DNA from: Candidatus Zixiibacteriota bacterium
GTDB taxonomy: Bacteria > Zixibacteria > MSB-5A5 > DG-27
Length of the DNA stretch: 64,000 nucleotides
Assembly: GCA_030605835.1 (NCBI GenBank)
Contig: JAUWHO010000027.1
Coordinates: 1 to 64,000 of the forward strand
Direction: 5' to 3'
Made by a program: the position numbers and the translations under genes. Below are positions 43,808 to 51,928 of the stretch, in pieces (the stretch's first letter is position 1; each line of letters opens with the position of its first letter). The notes under the pieces were generated by a model. The model was not told the DNA's origin. It saw nothing but the letters and a program-made list of their open reading frames with translations, and searched no databases.

Positions 43808-43832
43808 GTAGGTCGGGTTGTCTCAACCTGAC
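43808..43832 (+). repeat. REP hairpin upstream of RAYT 2
   Basis: GTAG followed by GTCGGGTT-GTCTC-AACCTGAC, directly before the transposase gene that starts at 43850. Confidence 0.85.
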
Positions 43833-43849
43833 AGGTATGGAACCCTTCC

Positions 43850-44320
43850 ATGAGTAGATTTCACAGATTTCACATAACGGAAGCAATCTATTTTGTATCC
43901 ACCAAAACTCGTGGGAATAGAAGAATCTTCTCGGATAAGAGAAACAGCCAAATCCTACTGAATTGCATAGACAATTTCCGCAAAAAGGGAAGATACCTGC
44001 TTCTTGCATTTGTAATAATGCCCGACCATCTGCATATTATGTTGAAGCCCAATGGAAACGAAAACATATCTAAAATTATGCACAGCATTAAGCGAGGGAG
44101 TTCACGTCTGATAAATCAAATGTGGAATAGAAATGGCTCGGTCTGGCAGAGCAGTTTCTATGAACGTATAATCAGAAATGAAAAAGAGTTTTGGGAAAAG
44201 GTGAATTATGTTTATAATAACCCTCTGAAAGCAGGATTGGTCGAATCTCCCGAGGATTATCCCTATTCATCGGCCAATCCGCAGGTAGAGACCGATTTGG
44301 AAGAATTTTTATCTCCGTGA
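43850..44320 (+). mobile_element. REP-associated tyrosine transposase (RAYT, Y1_Tnp family), copy 2
   Basis: A compact 156-residue HUH nuclease. The metal-binding pair HLH is at residues 60-62 (MPDHLHIML) and the catalytic tyrosine is Tyr104 in SSFYERIIRN. The C-terminus has the NNPLKAGLVESPEDYPYSS sequence of the family. It is flanked on both sides by hairpins of one family, each with GTAG (or complementary CTAC), as expected for a RAYT with its cognate REP/REPIN elements. The two RAYTs in this window differ clearly, so they are not recent duplicates. Codons here are richer in A and T than in neighbouring genes. Confidence 0.9.
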
Positions 44321-44356
44321 TGTCGTGACTCTATTGCTCAAACAAACCCTTCCCCC

Positions 44357-44411
44357 GTATGTCGGGTTGTCTCAACCCGACATCGGCCCAGGTTGAGACA
44401 ACCTGCGCTAC
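44357..44411. repeat. REPIN (two inverted REP hairpins) downstream of RAYT 2
   Basis: Left unit GTAT then GTCGGGTT-GTCTC-AACCCGAC (44361-44381); right unit is the inverted type around AGGTT-GAGAC-AACCT ending in CTAC (44408-44411). The loops GTCTC and GAGAC are reverse complements. Confidence 0.85.
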
Positions 44412-44501
44412 ACGCGGATACATGTGGATACATGTGGAATGTAAAGGTGATGACATCCAGAGGAGTTGGACCAAAAGCGCAAGATTATCTCATGTAGGCT
44501 G

Positions 44502-44774
44502 ATGAAACCGATTTATTTCACTCAGCATGCTCGCATAAGGATAGCGGAGAGGGGTGTTTGTGAAGAGGAAGTCATTAAAGCTATTAGAGAAGGAAAGTGG
44601 CAAAAGGCCGAAAAGGGAAGATTGATGACTTCCATTGAGGTCCCTTTCAAGGGCGAACATTATGGGAGATATTATGAAACCAAACAGATTAACCCGATAT
44701 TTGTTGAAGAAGGAGACCGTATCGTTGTGATTACGGTATATACGTTCTATTCTCAGAGGAGAACGGGAAAATGA
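44502..44774 (+). CDS. DUF4258 domain protein
   Basis: A 90-residue protein starting MKPIYFTQHARIRIAERG, the usual opening of DUF4258, followed by CEEEVIKAIREG and IEVPFKGEHYGRYYE-type strands and ending RIVVITVYTFY. DUF4258 is related in fold to RelE/YoeB-like toxins, and genes for it often lie next to DUF2283 or small antitoxin-like genes. A longer frame from a TTG at 44466 exists but places the RBS directly on the start. It overlaps the DUF2283 gene by four bases. Function is not established. Confidence 0.8.
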   Translation: MKPIYFTQHARIRIAERGVCEEEVIKAIREGKWQKAEKGRLMTSIEVPFKGEHYGRYYETKQINPIFVEEGDRIVVITVYTFYSQRRTGK

Positions 44775-44989
44775 GGATGACTTATGACCCGGAGGCGGAC
44801 GCAATTTACATCACATTAAAGGGTCACGGGGTTGACCACACCGAAAGGGTAGGTGCGGACATCGCCATCGATTATGGTCCTGACGGTGAGATTCACGGAA
44901 TTGAGATTCTCTCTGCGCGAGAGCATTTCGGTTTCAAAGAGAAAACTCCGGAAATATCCCTTCAGAATTTGAAACCGATAACTACTTAG
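44771..44989 (+). CDS. DUF2283 domain protein
   Basis: A 72-residue protein with YDPEADAIYITLKG and IAIDYGPDGEIHGIEILSA, the conserved core of DUF2283. It overlaps the upstream DUF4258 gene (ATGA), so the two are coupled. DUF4258/DUF2283 pairs recur in many genomes in a toxin-antitoxin-like arrangement. The pair sits between two REPIN elements, a plausible sign of mobility. Confidence 0.85.
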   Translation: MRMTYDPEADAIYITLKGHGVDHTERVGADIAIDYGPDGEIHGIEILSAREHFGFKEKTPEISLQNLKPITT

Positions 44990-45002
44990 GCTTGTTGCTG
45001 CT

Positions 45003-45056
45003 GGGTCGCGTTGTCTCCAACCCGACATCGGCCCAGGTTGAGACAACCTGGGCTAC
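45003..45056. repeat. REPIN between the DUF2283 gene and alaS
   Basis: Left unit around GGTCGCGTTGTCTCCAACCCGAC with small changes; right unit GCCCAGGTT-GAGAC-AACCTGGGC (9-base perfect stem) ending in CTAC (45053-45056). Confidence 0.85.
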
Positions 45057-45099
45057 GTGTGGATTGGACGTGTGCAAGGGAAACATGTGAAATGATGTG

Positions 45100-47769
45100 A
45101 TGACCTCCAAGGAAATCCGTCACAAATTCCTTGATTTCTTCTCCGGGTATGACCACAAGGTTGTTCCCAGCTCCTCCCTCATCCCGGTTGATGATCCCAC
45201 GCTGCTTTTCACCAACGCCGGCATGAACCAGTTCAAAGATGTCTTCCTGGGGAAAGAAAAACGGGAATACAAACGGGCGGCCTCCTCCCAGAAATGTATG
45301 CGCGCCGGAGGTAAGCATAACGACCTTGAAATTGTGGGACAGACCACGCGCCATCAGACTTTCTTTGAGATGCTGGGCAATTTCTCCTTCGGTGATTACT
45401 TCAAGGAGGAAGCGATTGCCTATGCCTGGGAGTTTGTCACCAAAACTCTGGGAATTCCCAAAGACCGGCTATATGCCACTGTCTATGAGAAAGACGATGA
45501 GGCTTTCGAGTTCTGGAAAAAGATAGACCCAGCTTTAGAGGGTCGAGTTCTGCGCTTCGGGGAGAAAGATAACTTCTGGTCGATGGGAGATGTCGGTCCC
45601 TGTGGTCCCTGCTCAGAGATCCATTACGACCAGGGAGAGGAGTACAGTTGTGGCCCCAACTGCAGAGGAGTCGAATGCGACTGCGACAGATTCAGCGAGC
45701 TCTGGAATCTGGTCTTTATGCAATTCAATCGCGATGAAAACGGGAAGATGAAACCGCTGCCGAAGCCCTCGGTCGATACCGGCGCTGGGCTGGAGCGGTT
45801 CTGCGCGGTGATGCAGGGAGTCCATTCCAATTACGACAGCGATTTATTGAAGCCCCTGGTTGAGAAGGTGGTGGAGATTTCGCGTAAAAAGTATTCCCCC
45901 GGTCAGGAGGGAATGCCTCACCGGGTGATTGCGGATCACGTTCGAGCGCTGTCCTTCTGTATTGCCGATGGGGGCATGCCTTCAAATGAGGGACGGGGTT
46001 ACGTCTTGAGGCGGATTCTCCGCAGAGCTTCATACAACGGTCGCCTCTTAGATATTCACCGACCGTTTATGTCGGAGTTGCTCAACACTCTGGAAAACAT
46101 CATGGCCGATGTCTATCCGGAGCTGAAGGAGAAAAGGAAAACCATTGAAAGCTTCCTCCATGCTGAGGAGGAGAGCTTTGAACGCACCCTCGACACCGGC
46201 CTGGAGCTTTTCGAACAGGTCGCAAGCAAAGTCGAGAAATCGGGCCAAGATGTCATCCCTGGTGAGGATGCCTTCAAACTCTATGATACTTACGGATTCC
46301 CTCTGGATTTGACCCAGATAATGGCGAGCAAACGGGGGATGACAGTTGACGTTGTGAGATTTGGGGAGGAATTAGAAAAGCAAAGACAGAGATCTAAGAG
46401 AAGCGCCGTAGCGGAGACATCCCCGATTTCTTTCAACCTCCGGCCAGAAGCTCATGTCGAGGTAACAAAGGGAACTACTTTCACAGGCTATCGAGAAGAT
46501 TTCACTGAGACACTCGTTCTCTCAGCGGCTGAAGACTCTGTCATCCTTGAGCGAACACCGTTTTATGGCGAGAGCGGTGGTCAAGTTGGCGACAAGGGTA
46601 TGATAAAGGGAGAGGATTTCGAATTCGAGGTCACAGATACGAAAAAGATTAACGGTCGAATTATCCATGTTGGCAAAATCAAAAAGGGAGAACCAAAATC
46701 AATCGTTGGCAAGAAAATGAGGGTGGAGGTTGACATCTCTCGCAGAAACAGCATCAAGCGCAATCACACAGCCACACACCTTTTGCACCGGGCTTTGAAA
46801 AAGGTCTTAGGTGAGCACGTCAATCAGTCGGGTTCGCTGGTGGCTCCGGATAGGTTGCGCTTCGACTTTACTCATTTCAAGGCGGTAACATCCGAGGAAC
46901 TGTTGGCAATTGAGAAGGAGGTCAACAGAAAGATATTGGAAAATCTGCCCGTGAGGCCCGAATCTGAAGTTCCCTTCGAGGAGGCAAAAAAGAAAGGCGC
47001 GGTGGCGCTATTCGGTGAGAAATACACGGACAGGGTTCGAGTCGTAAGAATAGAGGCGAAAGATTCCACTCCGGAAAATCCCAGGTATTACAGTCAGGAG
47101 CTTTGCGGGGGGACGCATGTGAATGCTACCGGTGAGATCGGGCAGTTCCGCATCGTAACCGAATCCGCCATTGCCACCGGAATCAGGAGAATCGAGGCCG
47201 TAGCTGGTTTGACGGCGTTTGAATTAATGGATAAAGAAAGAAGCCTTCTGAACAACCTCTCCAGAACCTTCAAGGCTCCGACAGAGGAGATTGAATCTAG
47301 GGTAGAAAAGCTCTTGGAAGAGAAAAAGCTCTTGGAGAGAGAACTTGGAAAGTTCAAGGTTGGCTCTTACAGGGCTGAAGCCAAGGAGTTGGTCGATAAG
47401 GCTCCATTTGTCGAGGGGACGAATTCTAAGGTTATCGCTGTCAAGGTTGAAAAGGAGAATCGCGAGGAACTTCTCTCCCTTGCGGATGCAGTACGTGAAG
47501 CCTTAACTTCCGGAGTGGCGACATTGGCCAGCGAGATAAACGGCAGTTTAGCTCTTGTCACCATCGTCACCGATGACTTAATAAAAAAGGGAATAAAAGC
47601 AGGAGAGATAATCAAGGAGGCTGCCAAGGCTGGCGGTGGTTCTGGCGGAGGAAAGCCACATCTGGCGCAGGCGGGCGTGAAAGACATCACCAAGATAGAA
47701 CAGGTGCTGGAGGCGGCCCAAAAAGTCGGTAGGTCGGGTTGTCTCAACCCGACATCACCCTCAAAATAA
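45100..47769 (+). CDS. alaS: Alanyl-tRNA synthetase with repeat-derived C-terminal tail
   Basis: Charges tRNA-Ala and edits mischarged serine or glycine. The 889 residues hold the class II aminoacylation domain (HKVVPSSSLIP, LFTNAGMNQFKD, GGKHNDLE), the editing domain with HTATHLLHRAL and CGGTHV, and the C-terminal oligomerisation domain (GGGSGGGKPHLAQAGVKD). Normal AlaS would end shortly after that. Here the last dozen or so residues (GRSGCLNPTSPSK) are encoded by a GTAG-led REP hairpin that lies in frame before the TAA. I start at the ATG at 45100; a GTG one codon earlier is possible. Confidence 0.98.
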   Translation: MTSKEIRHKFLDFFSGYDHKVVPSSSLIPVDDPTLLFTNAGMNQFKDVFLGKEKREYKRAASSQKCMRAGGKHNDLEIVGQTTRHQTFFEMLGNFSFGDYFKEEAIAYAWEFVTKTLGIPKDRLYATVYEKDDEAFEFWKKIDPALEGRVLRFGEKDNFWSMGDVGPCGPCSEIHYDQGEEYSCGPNCRGVECDCDRFSELWNLVFMQFNRDENGKMKPLPKPSVDTGAGLERFCAVMQGVHSNYDSDLLKPLVEKVVEISRKKYSPGQEGMPHRVIADHVRALSFCIADGGMPSNEGRGYVLRRILRRASYNGRLLDIHRPFMSELLNTLENIMADVYPELKEKRKTIESFLHAEEESFERTLDTGLELFEQVASKVEKSGQDVIPGEDAFKLYDTYGFPLDLTQIMASKRGMTVDVVRFGEELEKQRQRSKRSAVAETSPISFNLRPEAHVEVTKGTTFTGYREDFTETLVLSAAEDSVILERTPFYGESGGQVGDKGMIKGEDFEFEVTDTKKINGRIIHVGKIKKGEPKSIVGKKMRVEVDISRRNSIKRNHTATHLLHRALKKVLGEHVNQSGSLVAPDRLRFDFTHFKAVTSEELLAIEKEVNRKILENLPVRPESEVPFEEAKKKGAVALFGEKYTDRVRVVRIEAKDSTPENPRYYSQELCGGTHVNATGEIGQFRIVTESAIATGIRRIEAVAGLTAFELMDKERSLLNNLSRTFKAPTEEIESRVEKLLEEKKLLERELGKFKVGSYRAEAKELVDKAPFVEGTNSKVIAVKVEKENREELLSLADAVREALTSGVATLASEINGSLALVTIVTDDLIKKGIKAGEIIKEAAKAGGGSGGGKPHLAQAGVKDITKIEQVLEAAQKVGRSGCLNPTSPSK
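47729..47753 (+). repeat. REP hairpin inside the end of alaS
   Basis: GTAG at 47729-47732 followed by GTCGGGTT-GTCTC-AACCCGAC, a perfect 8-base stem with a 5-base loop. It is translated as part of AlaS. Confidence 0.9.
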
Positions 47770-47806
47770 GTGATTTGGGTTACGTGGCGCATCCAAAGGG
47801 TGTCGA

Positions 47807-48403
47807 TTGAATCTGATCAAAACCGTATTTGTAATTGGCCTCGCAATCTCTGTTGTCCTCTGGATTATTCTATCGTTTGAATTTAGCCTTTTCCTCCTCC
47901 TTGTCTTTGCAATCTTTATTATCTTCTGGATTGTAGATTCAGCGAGGAAAAAGATTCGGCACGAGATTTTCATGTCTACAGGTTATGGTCTCTTCATCAT
48001 CTCCTTTTTCTTTTCTGTAGGAGAGATTTCGGTTCCAAGAGGCATATCCTTTTTAGGATTTCTCTTGCTGCTCGTGGCTTTTACAGTCTTCATCTTATCG
48101 GCAGTCACTTTGAGAGTTAAGGGGAAACCCCCTTCCGGGTGGGAAGATACTACCGAGTTCATCGACATCGGAATATACGAGGTGGTTCGTCATCCCATTT
48201 ACTTAGCGGCGATGGTGGCGGCCGTGGGAGCTATACTCGTGAATTTCTCGCTCTCAGCAATAGCTCTCAACTCAGTTGCGATTTCTCTGTTCGTGATGAC
48301 CTCCATCGCGGAAGATGAGTTCAATCTTGAAAAATTCGGGGATCCCTATAGGGATTACCTGGAGCGGGTGGCGAGGCTGAATTTCTTGAGGAGAAGGAAT
48401 TAG
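47807..48403 (+). CDS. Isoprenylcysteine carboxyl methyltransferase-like membrane protein
   Basis: A 198-residue membrane protein with about five transmembrane segments. LIDIGIYEVVRHPIYLA-like sequence, DEFNLEKFGDPYRDYLERV and the final R-rich end match the ICMT/PEMT methyltransferase family (RHP and the EEx.L..FG..Y..Y motifs). Such proteins methylate lipids or prenyl groups with SAM. The substrate is unknown. The start is a TTG at 47807 with AAAGGG six bases upstream. It precedes the GGGP synthase gene by 72 bases. Confidence 0.85.
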   Translation: MNLIKTVFVIGLAISVVLWIILSFEFSLFLLLVFAIFIIFWIVDSARKKIRHEIFMSTGYGLFIISFFFSVGEISVPRGISFLGFLLLLVAFTVFILSAVTLRVKGKPPSGWEDTTEFIDIGIYEVVRHPIYLAAMVAAVGAILVNFSLSAIALNSVAISLFVMTSIAEDEFNLEKFGDPYRDYLERVARLNFLRRRN

Positions 48404-48475
48404 GTTGCGTACGGCTGATATTTTTCTAAATTGCGAGATCAAAGGATTCTTGCAGGATCTCTCAGGGGAGGGGAA

Positions 48476-49222
48476 ATGAAGCTTTTCAATCATCTTCAAA
48501 AAGTTCTAAGCAGACGAGGCGCTGGCTTTTTTGTCCTTCTCGACCCCGACAGAGCCTCCAGCAGGAGGCTGGCCTCAAGCGCGGCCAGTGCCATCGAATC
48601 TGGCGCCGACGGGATTCTGGTTGGCTCCTCAATACTTCTAACCGACAACTTTGACAGGGGGGTCAAAGTAATAAAAAAGGCTGTTGGGAACACTCCGGTC
48701 ATCATCTTCCCCGGGAATGTCAACATGGTATCGCGTTACGCCGACGGCATCTTCTTCCTCTCCCTGGTCTCGGGGAGGAACTCAAATCTGTTGATCGGGG
48801 AACACGTCAAAGCCGCCCCCCTTATCAGGAAATATGGCATTGAGGCCATCCCGACCGGCTATCTCATCTTCGATTCCGGTAAGATGACCTCGGTCCTTTA
48901 TATGTCCAACTCCCTCCCCATCCCCAGTGATAAGCCGGATATCGCCTGCGCCCATGCCCTGGCCGCCGAGTATTTGGGAATGAAGATGCTTTTCACCGAT
49001 GCCGGGAGCGGTGCCGATAGCCCGGTACCAGACGAGGTAATCGCGGAGATCCGGGATTATGTCTCCTTGCCCATCATCGTCGGAGGCGGAATCAAGCAAC
49101 CGGCGGTGGCAGAAGAGAAAGTTAAAGCCGGAGCCTCCTTCGTGGTCATTGGTAATGTCTTAGAGAAGGGAGGAAGCCAACAGTTTCTCAGAGAGTTTGC
49201 AGATGCCATCCACAAGAAATAA
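48476..49222 (+). CDS. Geranylgeranylglyceryl phosphate synthase-like protein
   Basis: A 248-residue TIM-barrel prenyltransferase of the GGGPS/PcrB family. FVLLDPDRASSR, GADGILVGSSIL, IIFPGNV, GYLIFD, EAGSGADSPV-like (TDAGSGADSP) and IIVGGGIK appear at the expected phosphate-binding loops. In archaea the enzyme joins geranylgeranyl diphosphate to sn-glycerol-1-phosphate for ether lipids; homologues of this type occur in Bacteroidetes and related phyla. GGGAGGGGAA directly before the ATG at 48476 favours it over an upstream start. It overlaps the next gene by 20 bases. Confidence 0.92.
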   Translation: MKLFNHLQKVLSRRGAGFFVLLDPDRASSRRLASSAASAIESGADGILVGSSILLTDNFDRGVKVIKKAVGNTPVIIFPGNVNMVSRYADGIFFLSLVSGRNSNLLIGEHVKAAPLIRKYGIEAIPTGYLIFDSGKMTSVLYMSNSLPIPSDKPDIACAHALAAEYLGMKMLFTDAGSGADSPVPDEVIAEIRDYVSLPIIVGGGIKQPAVAEEKVKAGASFVVIGNVLEKGGSQQFLREFADAIHKK

Positions 49223-49835
49223 AATCACCGAAACGCAAATATCAGCCAAAGAGGAAAAGCTCAGACTGATAGGAGACTGGCTCTCCGAGAGCGCGGAGCT
49301 GAAGCTGAAGATCAAAGAGAGCTTGAGCGAGGGCATCATTGAAGCCGCAGAGATGGTTGCCACCGCCATCAAAGGCGGGAACAAAATCCTCTTCTGTGGC
49401 AACGGCGGCTCCGCGGCGGACTGTCAGCATCTGGCGACGGAATACGTCGTCAGGCTCAAGGCCGGCGACGATAGACAGGCCTATCCCGCCATTGCCTTGA
49501 CCACCGACAGCAGTCTCCTTACCGCCTCCGCCAACGATTTCGGGTTCGAAAACATCTTCGTGCGCCAAATTGAGGCCATCGGTAGAAGGGGGGATATTCT
49601 CATCGCCATCTCCACCTCCGGCAACTCCGAGAATATCGTAAGGGCCACTGAGCTGGCGAAGAAAAGTGGCATTGAAGTCGTAGGTTTTCTGGGTCAATCC
49701 GGAGGCAGGCTTCGGCCGTTGGTCGACCTCCCCCTGCTGGTTCCCTCCAGTGAAGTTACCCGCATTCAGGAGGCGCACATAACCTTAGGACACATAATCT
49801 GCGAGCTTGTCGAGAAGATTATCTCCGGAAGATAG
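49203..49835 (+). CDS. gmhA: SIS domain phosphosugar isomerase, GmhA-like
   Basis: A 210-residue SIS protein. LFCGNGGSAADCQHLATEYV and ISTSGNSENIV are the sugar-phosphate-binding loops of sedoheptulose-7-phosphate isomerase, and EAHITLGHIICELVE supplies the C-terminal active-site region. It would make D-glycero-D-manno-heptose 7-phosphate for heptose-containing surface glycans, which fits the glycan cluster that follows. I use the ATG at 49203; a TTG at 49197 is possible. It overlaps the end of the GGGPS gene. Confidence 0.9.
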   Translation: MPSTRNKITETQISAKEEKLRLIGDWLSESAELKLKIKESLSEGIIEAAEMVATAIKGGNKILFCGNGGSAADCQHLATEYVVRLKAGDDRQAYPAIALTTDSSLLTASANDFGFENIFVRQIEAIGRRGDILIAISTSGNSENIVRATELAKKSGIEVVGFLGQSGGRLRPLVDLPLLVPSSEVTRIQEAHITLGHIICELVEKIISGR

Positions 49836-51275
49836 TTGCCCGAAGAACAGCTAATGAAACCCCACTCCCCTAAGATTAACACCATAATTCTCTTCGGAGC
49901 CCAGGCGGCGGCCTCATTCTTGAGCTTCGTCGCGATTTTTTGCCTCACCCGCTACCTGGGGCCGGAGAGGTTCGGTCTTTACGCCACCGCGCTGGCGTTT
50001 GTGGCTCTTTTTCTGCCGATCGCAGATCTGGGAATCGATTTAGCTCTGACCAGACTGGTGGCAAAAGACAGATCACGATTGAAGACCCTTTTGGGGTCAG
50101 CCCTGAAATTGAAAGCGGTCTTATTGGCCTTGATAGTCATCATCATCTACCTGGTCGCCCTGATTCTTAAATACGACCTCCACGAAAGGGGGCTCATCCT
50201 CATCGCAACTTTTGGGATGCTCTCACTGAGCATAACCAATAGCTTCATCGCCAGCATCAGGGCTCTGCAGAGGATGGAGATGGAGGCGGTCTCACTCATC
50301 CTTGGTAGACTATCCTTTGTCATCCTGGTTCTGATAATGATTTTCCTCGGGGCTGGATTGACAGAGATGCTCATTTGTCAGCTCTTGGGAAATCTGATTT
50401 TTGGGGTGGTGGCGTTTGTCCTCTTGACACGGAAAGTCGGGCCACTGGAATTTCCATCTGGCTTTGAATTCGGGCTCATTAAGGAGGGGCTGCCGTTTTG
50501 CCTCTCGGCTCTATTCGTCGTGGTCTATTTCAAGATCGACACCGTGATGCTCTCACGGATGGTGGGGGATAGCGCCGTCGGATATTACAACGCCGCCTAT
50601 AATTTGGTCTTCGCTTTGATGATTATCTCCAACTCCATGGTGGCGGTGGCCTTTCCGGTGATTGCCTCCCGTTATCGGAGCGATTTTGCAGGTGCTCAGA
50701 GTGTTTTCAAGCAGGGCTTCCGGTACAGTCTGGTTCTGGGGCTACCCTTTGCCTGTGGAGGAACGTATTTAGCTGCGGGATTGATAGGTCTCATATATGG
50801 ACAGAACTACTTTCCCTCGGTTCTGGCTCTAAAGATTATCATCTGGACGGTGCCGATAATCTTTCTCACCAACCTCTTCGGAAACTCCCTGGGGGGGATC
50901 GGTCTTCAGAAGAGGGTGGCAATGGTTGCGGGAATTAACGCCATCATCAACATATTGCTCAACTTCTGGCTCATCCCCAGATACAGCTTCAACGGTTCCG
51001 CGGTCGCCACGGTTGTGACCGAACTACTCGGATTGGCGATAATGACTCCGATGGTGCTGAAGATTTTCAAGCCGGATTGGGTCTCTGTGACTCTCTTAAC
51101 GGTCGTCTCGAATGTTGTTGCGGTGGCTCTGCTGTATGTCTTAAAGGTCGAGAATCTCTTCTATGGGGTGGCAATTTACTTCATTGTTTATATTTTACTG
51201 CTTCTGATGTTCAGAGTGGTGGGCCTGGGCGACCTCGCCTTCTGGAGGCGTCTCGGTGAGGTGAGAGAGGTTTAG
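49836..51275 (+). CDS. Oligosaccharide flippase (Wzx/MATE-like)
   Basis: A 479-residue membrane protein with about 14 transmembrane helices, opening NTIILFGAQAAASFLSFVAIFCLTRYLG-like sequence typical of polysaccharide exporters (RfbX/Wzx family). It probably flips undecaprenyl-linked glycans across the inner membrane. The frame begins at a TTG directly after the gmhA stop; an ATG six codons later (49854) is an equally plausible start. The following gene starts right after its stop codon. Confidence 0.92.
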   Translation: MPEEQLMKPHSPKINTIILFGAQAAASFLSFVAIFCLTRYLGPERFGLYATALAFVALFLPIADLGIDLALTRLVAKDRSRLKTLLGSALKLKAVLLALIVIIIYLVALILKYDLHERGLILIATFGMLSLSITNSFIASIRALQRMEMEAVSLILGRLSFVILVLIMIFLGAGLTEMLICQLLGNLIFGVVAFVLLTRKVGPLEFPSGFEFGLIKEGLPFCLSALFVVVYFKIDTVMLSRMVGDSAVGYYNAAYNLVFALMIISNSMVAVAFPVIASRYRSDFAGAQSVFKQGFRYSLVLGLPFACGGTYLAAGLIGLIYGQNYFPSVLALKIIIWTVPIIFLTNLFGNSLGGIGLQKRVAMVAGINAIINILLNFWLIPRYSFNGSAVATVVTELLGLAIMTPMVLKIFKPDWVSVTLLTVVSNVVAVALLYVLKVENLFYGVAIYFIVYILLLLMFRVVGLGDLAFWRRLGEVREV

Positions 51276-51926
51276 ATGAAGTTCCCGGATTTCAGGGGTA
51301 AAGAGGAAGACATCGCCTCAATCCAGAAGAAATATCTGGAATATTTCCACGAAGCCGGAAGGGTGCTTGACCTCGGCTGCGGTCAGGGGACCTTTCTGGA
51401 GCTGCTGTCGGGGAGCGGGAAGGAGGCTTGCGGCATCGACAGTGACCCTGAAAAGATTAAGCGATGTCTCCAGAAGGGTTTGAAGGCAGAATGTTCGAGT
51501 GTGTTTGAATTCTTCGAGCACAGCGACAAACAGTTCGACGGCATCTTCGCAAGTCATCTAATCGAACATCTTTTACCTCAGCAGACAATGAAGCTAATTC
51601 AGACGTGTCATAATGTATTGACCGATGGAGGCGTGCTGGTGGTCATCACCCCCAACATCGGCAACTTGCACGTCGCCACCGAGACCTTTCATCTGGATTT
51701 GACCCATATCCGTCCCTATCCGCTCAAGCTTTTAGTGGCGCTCTTGGAGGAGGCGGGCTTTAGCGTTATCGCCTCCGGAGAGGACCCCGAGACCGCGACC
51801 GATTTCACAAGCTCCAAGCTCAAGAGGCTCTTGACGCGGAAACTGATCTTTAGATTGCTGCCCACCGCATTCCGGGATGCCATATTCTCAGGGGAGGACG
51901 TTTTCGTGGTGGGGAGAAAGGCTTAG
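51276..51926 (+). CDS. Class I SAM-dependent methyltransferase
   Basis: A 216-residue methyltransferase with motif I VLDLGCGQGTFLELL and motif II GIDSDPEKI, followed by FDGIFASHLIEHL (post-II) and the VVITPNIGN region. The pattern is typical of methyltransferases that modify polysaccharide or lipid substrates in surface glycan clusters. The acceptor is unknown. It is directly adjacent to the flippase gene and two bases from the first glycosyltransferase. Confidence 0.88.
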   Translation: MKFPDFRGKEEDIASIQKKYLEYFHEAGRVLDLGCGQGTFLELLSGSGKEACGIDSDPEKIKRCLQKGLKAECSSVFEFFEHSDKQFDGIFASHLIEHLLPQQTMKLIQTCHNVLTDGGVLVVITPNIGNLHVATETFHLDLTHIRPYPLKLLVALLEEAGFSVIASGEDPETATDFTSSKLKRLLTRKLIFRLLPTAFRDAIFSGEDVFVVGRKA

Positions 51927-51928
51927 TT

